Assembly (NCBI GenBank): GCA_964244585.1 | Contig: CAXTJM010000006.1 | Location: 62,001-126,000, forward strand | Direction: 5' to 3' | Length of the DNA: 64,000 nucleotides | DNA from: LMUY01 sp964244585 | GTDB lineage: Bacteria; Pseudomonadota; Alphaproteobacteria; Acetobacterales; Acetobacteraceae | Shown: positions 61,349-64,000 of the stretch, in pieces | How positions within the stretch are numbered: position 1 is the first letter of the stretch | Layout of the letters: every line of letters begins with the position of its first letter | Position numbers and translations under genes: made by a program | Notes under the pieces: generated by a model | What the model saw: the letters and a program-made list of their open reading frames with translations, nothing else | Told to the model about the DNA's origin: nothing | Database searches by the model: none

Positions 61349-62638
61349 ATGGACCAGATTGCAGCAGAACCGTTCGACATGATCCTACGGGGCGGCCGGG
61401 TGATCGATCCAGCCTCCGGCGTCGATGGCATCATGGACGTGGCGGTGCGGCGCGGGCGCATTGCCGCGGTGGCGCCATCCCTGCCCGGCCCCGTGCGGGA
61501 GGTGGTGGACGTCAGGGGAAAGCTGGTGCTGCCGGGCATGATCGACACCCACGCGCATGTCTACCGCTACGTCAGCGGACGGTTCGGGTTGGAGGCGGAC
61601 ATGGTGGGCGTCCGCTCCGGGGTGACCACCGTGGTCGACCAGGGCGGCCCCTCCGTGCTGACCTTCCCGGGCTTCCGGGAATACGCCGCCAAGCCGAGCG
61701 CCACGCGGGTGCTGGCCTTCATCTCCGCCTACATGGTCGGCGGGCTCGAAGGGCATTACTACCCCGAGCTGTATCGACCCGACTGCATCGCCGTCGACGA
61801 CACGGTGCGTGTCGCCACGGAGAACGCGGACCTGGTGCGCGGCGTGAAGGGCCATGCGGAGATCGGCGGCTTCACCCGCTGGGGCGATGACGCCATGCGC
61901 AAGGCCGCCATGATCGCCCGCGGGGTCAACCGGCCGCTGTACATCCATTTCGGGCAACTCTGGCCGTTGCCGGACGGCACCGAGAGTTACGACCCCGATG
62001 CGATCCTGCCCGACATGATCGAGATCATGCAGCCCGGCGACATCCTCGCCCATCCCTTCACGCGCCATCCCGGCGGCTTCGTCGACAAGCACGGCCGCTT
62101 GCACCCCGTCGTCAAGGAAGCGCTGGCGCGCGGGCTGAAGACCGATGTCGGACACGGGTCGCATTTCTCGTTCAAGATGGCGCGGCTGGTGCTGGAGGCC
62201 GGGATCGTTCCCGATACGCTGGGCGCCGACATGCACGGCTACAACACCACGCTGCCCAAGCCGCGCGGCACGCCGGACGAGCATCCGGACACGGAGGAGA
62301 TGCATCTGTTCGCCGGCAAGCAGAACTTCTCCCTCGCCTCCGCCATGACCAGCATGCTGGCGCTGGGCCTGACGCTGGAGCAGGTGGTACCGATGGTGAC
62401 CAGCCATTGCGCCGCCATGCTGCGGATGGAGGGAGAGATCGGCACGCTGCAGCCGGGTGTGGAGGCCGACATCTCCGTCCTGACGGACGAGCGGGGGCGC
62501 TTCCGCCTGCAGGACAACGAGGACACGGTGGTCACCGCCGAGCGGCTGTTGCGGCCAGCCTTCTGCCTGCGCGCCGGCGTCCGCTACGATTCGGACGCCG
62601 TCATCCTGCCCAGGCCGGTGCTGGCCGAAGCGGCATAG
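61349..62638 (+). CDS. Amidohydrolase/deacetylase family metallo-hydrolase
   Basis: This 429-residue protein has the cyclic amidohydrolase layout: LRGGRVIDPASGVDG near residue 12, the metal site PGMIDTHAHVYRY near 62, GVRSGVTTVVDQGGPS near 85, a Lys in VRGVKGHAEIGG near 170 that may be carbamylated, and a His in DVGHGSHFSFKMA near 265. It resembles dihydroorotase and hydantoinase but fits the less-studied EF_0837/AHA_3915-type group best. GGAGG precedes the ATG. The frame opens 28 codons earlier. Confidence 0.85.
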   Translation: MDQIAAEPFDMILRGGRVIDPASGVDGIMDVAVRRGRIAAVAPSLPGPVREVVDVRGKLVLPGMIDTHAHVYRYVSGRFGLEADMVGVRSGVTTVVDQGGPSVLTFPGFREYAAKPSATRVLAFISAYMVGGLEGHYYPELYRPDCIAVDDTVRVATENADLVRGVKGHAEIGGFTRWGDDAMRKAAMIARGVNRPLYIHFGQLWPLPDGTESYDPDAILPDMIEIMQPGDILAHPFTRHPGGFVDKHGRLHPVVKEALARGLKTDVGHGSHFSFKMARLVLEAGIVPDTLGADMHGYNTTLPKPRGTPDEHPDTEEMHLFAGKQNFSLASAMTSMLALGLTLEQVVPMVTSHCAAMLRMEGEIGTLQPGVEADISVLTDERGRFRLQDNEDTVVTAERLLRPAFCLRAGVRYDSDAVILPRPVLAEAA

Positions 62639-62662
62639 GGACGCCCACTGGCAGACAACCAA

Positions 62663-62676
62663 GTCCGAAATCGGAC
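62663..62676. promoter_or_regulatory. GTCCG-AAAT-CGGAC palindrome upstream of the Rieske oxygenase
   Basis: GTCCG (62663-62667) and CGGAC (62672-62676) are a perfect inverted repeat around AAAT, 24 bases after the amidohydrolase stop and 75 bases before the oxygenase ATG. It could be an operator or a weak terminator; no U-run follows. No regulator gene for it is visible. Confidence 0.4.
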
Positions 62677-62750
62677 AGTCCAGGTCGTAGCACGATTAGC
62701 CAGACGCAGCCCGAGGTGCCATAGTTCTGCCGGGCAGTGCGAGGCGACCC

Positions 62751-63998
62751 ATGGCGGACATCCTACCAAGCCTGCTGTTGCGACGGATCCCCGGGCACAG
62801 CCTCGAGGCGCCGTTCTACCGGGACGAGGCGGTGTACCGCGCCGACCTGGATCTAATCTTCGCCCGCCACTGGATCTTCATCGGGCAAGAGCCGGACGTG
62901 CCGCAGCCCGGTGACGTCATGGCGCTGCGGCTCGGGGACGCGCCGGTGCTGATCCTGCGCGACGATGACGGCGCCGTCCGCGCCTTCCACAATGTGTGCC
63001 GGCACCGCGGGGCGCAGCTGGTGCCGGACGGCAAGGGCCAGGTCGGCAACCTGGTCTGCCGCTATCACACCTGGACCTACGGGCTGGATGGCCGGTTGCT
63101 GTTTGCCGATCACATGGGGGAGGATTTCGACGGGTCGTGCCGCGGGCTGAAGCCGATCGCGCTGCGCTCGGTGGCCGGGCTGCTGTTCATCTGCCTCGCC
63201 GACCGGCCGCCCGACGATATCGAGGACATGGCGACCGTGATGGAACCGTACCTTCGGCCGCACGCCATCCCCGACGCAAAGATCGCCCGCCAGATCGACC
63301 TGGTCGAGGCCGGCAACTGGAAGCTGACGATGGAGAACAACCGCGAATGCTACCACTGCGCGGGCAACCATCCGGAACTCACGGTTCCGCTCTTCGCCTA
63401 CGGCTTCGGCTTCGCACCCGGCGCCATGGACGAGGGCGAATTGGCCCAGGCCGCCCGCTATGACGGCCTCGTGGAGGAGATGCATACGCGCTGGGAGCGG
63501 TCCGGGCTTCCGTCCCGGCGCGTCGAACGCCTGACCGGCCGCGCCACCGGCTTCCGGACCGAGCGGCTGCCGCTGGACCAGGCGGGCGAGAGCCACACCG
63601 CCGATACCCGCGCCGCCTGCAAGCGCCTGCTCGGCGGGCTGGCGGAGGCCAAGCTGGGCGGGTTGAGCTTCTGGACGCAGCCGAACTCCTGGCATCATTT
63701 CATGGCCGACCACGCCGTCACCTTCTGCGCCCTGCCGCTTGGGCCGGACCGCACGCTGCTGCGGACCACGTGGCTGGTGCACAAGGACGCGGTGGAAGGG
63801 GTGGACTACGACCTGGCCAACCTGACGGCGGTGTGGGAGGCCACCAACCGGCAGGATGCCGAGCTGGTCGGCATCACCCAGTCCGGCATCCGCAGCCCCG
63901 CCTACCAGCCGGGGCCCTACTCGCCGCACACGGAGGGCCTGGTCGAACAGTTCTGCGAATGGTACCTGCAACGCCTGACCGCCGGCCTGCGCGAGTGA
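62751..63998 (+). CDS. Rieske non-haem iron oxygenase, quaternary-amine type (GbcA/CntA-like)
   Basis: This 415-residue protein has the Rieske cluster ligands Cys83-x-His85 and Cys103-x-x-His106 (NVCRHRGAQL, LVCRYHTWTY) and the mononuclear iron site around ENNRECYHCAGNHPEL (His202 and His207). The residue three before His202 is Glu199, not Asp as in ring dioxygenases. Glu here is typical of carnitine and glycine betaine oxygenases. It likely cleaves or demethylates an N-methylated substrate; a reductase partner is expected but not in the window. It ends two bases from the right edge. Confidence 0.88.
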   Translation: MADILPSLLLRRIPGHSLEAPFYRDEAVYRADLDLIFARHWIFIGQEPDVPQPGDVMALRLGDAPVLILRDDDGAVRAFHNVCRHRGAQLVPDGKGQVGNLVCRYHTWTYGLDGRLLFADHMGEDFDGSCRGLKPIALRSVAGLLFICLADRPPDDIEDMATVMEPYLRPHAIPDAKIARQIDLVEAGNWKLTMENNRECYHCAGNHPELTVPLFAYGFGFAPGAMDEGELAQAARYDGLVEEMHTRWERSGLPSRRVERLTGRATGFRTERLPLDQAGESHTADTRAACKRLLGGLAEAKLGGLSFWTQPNSWHHFMADHAVTFCALPLGPDRTLLRTTWLVHKDAVEGVDYDLANLTAVWEATNRQDAELVGITQSGIRSPAYQPGPYSPHTEGLVEQFCEWYLQRLTAGLRE

Positions 63999-64000
63999 GC

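Overview
This is a high-GC bacterial chromosome segment. The gene content fits a motile, Gram-negative alphaproteobacterium, most likely from the Rhodospirillales/Acetobacteraceae side. The evidence is FlbT and FlaF next to flagellin, a fliF-fliG-fliH-fliN-flbD-flhA order like that of Caulobacter and relatives, an hldD-lgt-midA-pgeF run, and an isoleucine-type CAT tRNA. The species is inferred, not shown. No prophage, insertion sequence or CRISPR array was seen.

Positions 1-15458 are a flagellar locus. The left block reads leftward: flgE-flgK-flgL, flagellin, flbT and flaF (cut by the window edge). The right block reads rightward: fliK, flgD, fliF, fliG, fliH, fliN, the sigma-54 activator flbD, and flhA. 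Two good sigma-54 (-24/-12) promoters diverge in the flgE-fliK gap, which fits control by FlbD. A REP-like inverted repeat sits between flbD and flhA.

Positions 15465-24579 read leftward and hold envelope and housekeeping genes: an amber-interrupted membrane glycosyltransferase-like gene, a histidine phosphatase, a beta-class glutathione transferase, prs, a lipoprotein, a possible 23-residue membrane peptide, pgeF, midA, lgt, hldD and a DUF3060 lipoprotein. Positions 24681-40339 are mixed: an amidase, DUF4142 lipoprotein, proline iminopeptidase-like hydrolase, DUF423, an RlmM-like methyltransferase, a YcbL-like hydrolase, an Lrp regulator, a beta-helix lipoprotein, ppa, one tRNA, a DUF4139 protein, a LysR/epoxide hydrolase/MFS group and a flavin monooxygenase.

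Positions 40340-41476 are decayed DNA. They hold scraps of a branched-chain amino acid ABC transporter and a shrunken copy of the peptide-binding protein gene that follows. An intact five-gene peptide/nickel-type ABC importer plus an Old Yellow Enzyme homologue follow in one tightly overlapping operon (41477-48060). An Ohr peroxidase comes next.

The most interesting region is 48700-58711. Nine genes on the minus strand, nearly all overlapping by 1-4 bases or one base apart, encode a ThiY-like importer, an FAD-linked oxidoreductase, a RutB-like cysteine hydrolase, a cupin, a creatininase-family hydrolase, a CocE/NonD hydrolase and a cytosine deaminase-like amidohydrolase. A divergent RutR-like TetR regulator faces them. 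The gap between carries a perfect inverted repeat matching the known RutR box (TTGACCA-NN-TGGTCAA type). This looks like a RutR-controlled pyrimidine or related N-heterocycle catabolic operon that lacks rutA, rutC, rutD, rutF and rutG, so its chemistry may be undescribed.

The right end (58807-63998) holds a royal-jelly/yellow-family protein, the stump of a flavoprotein disulfide reductase, a haem-dependent N-demethylase-like protein (DUF3445), a cyclic amidohydrolase and a Rieske oxygenase of the quaternary-amine type. The last three may act together on N-methylated compounds.
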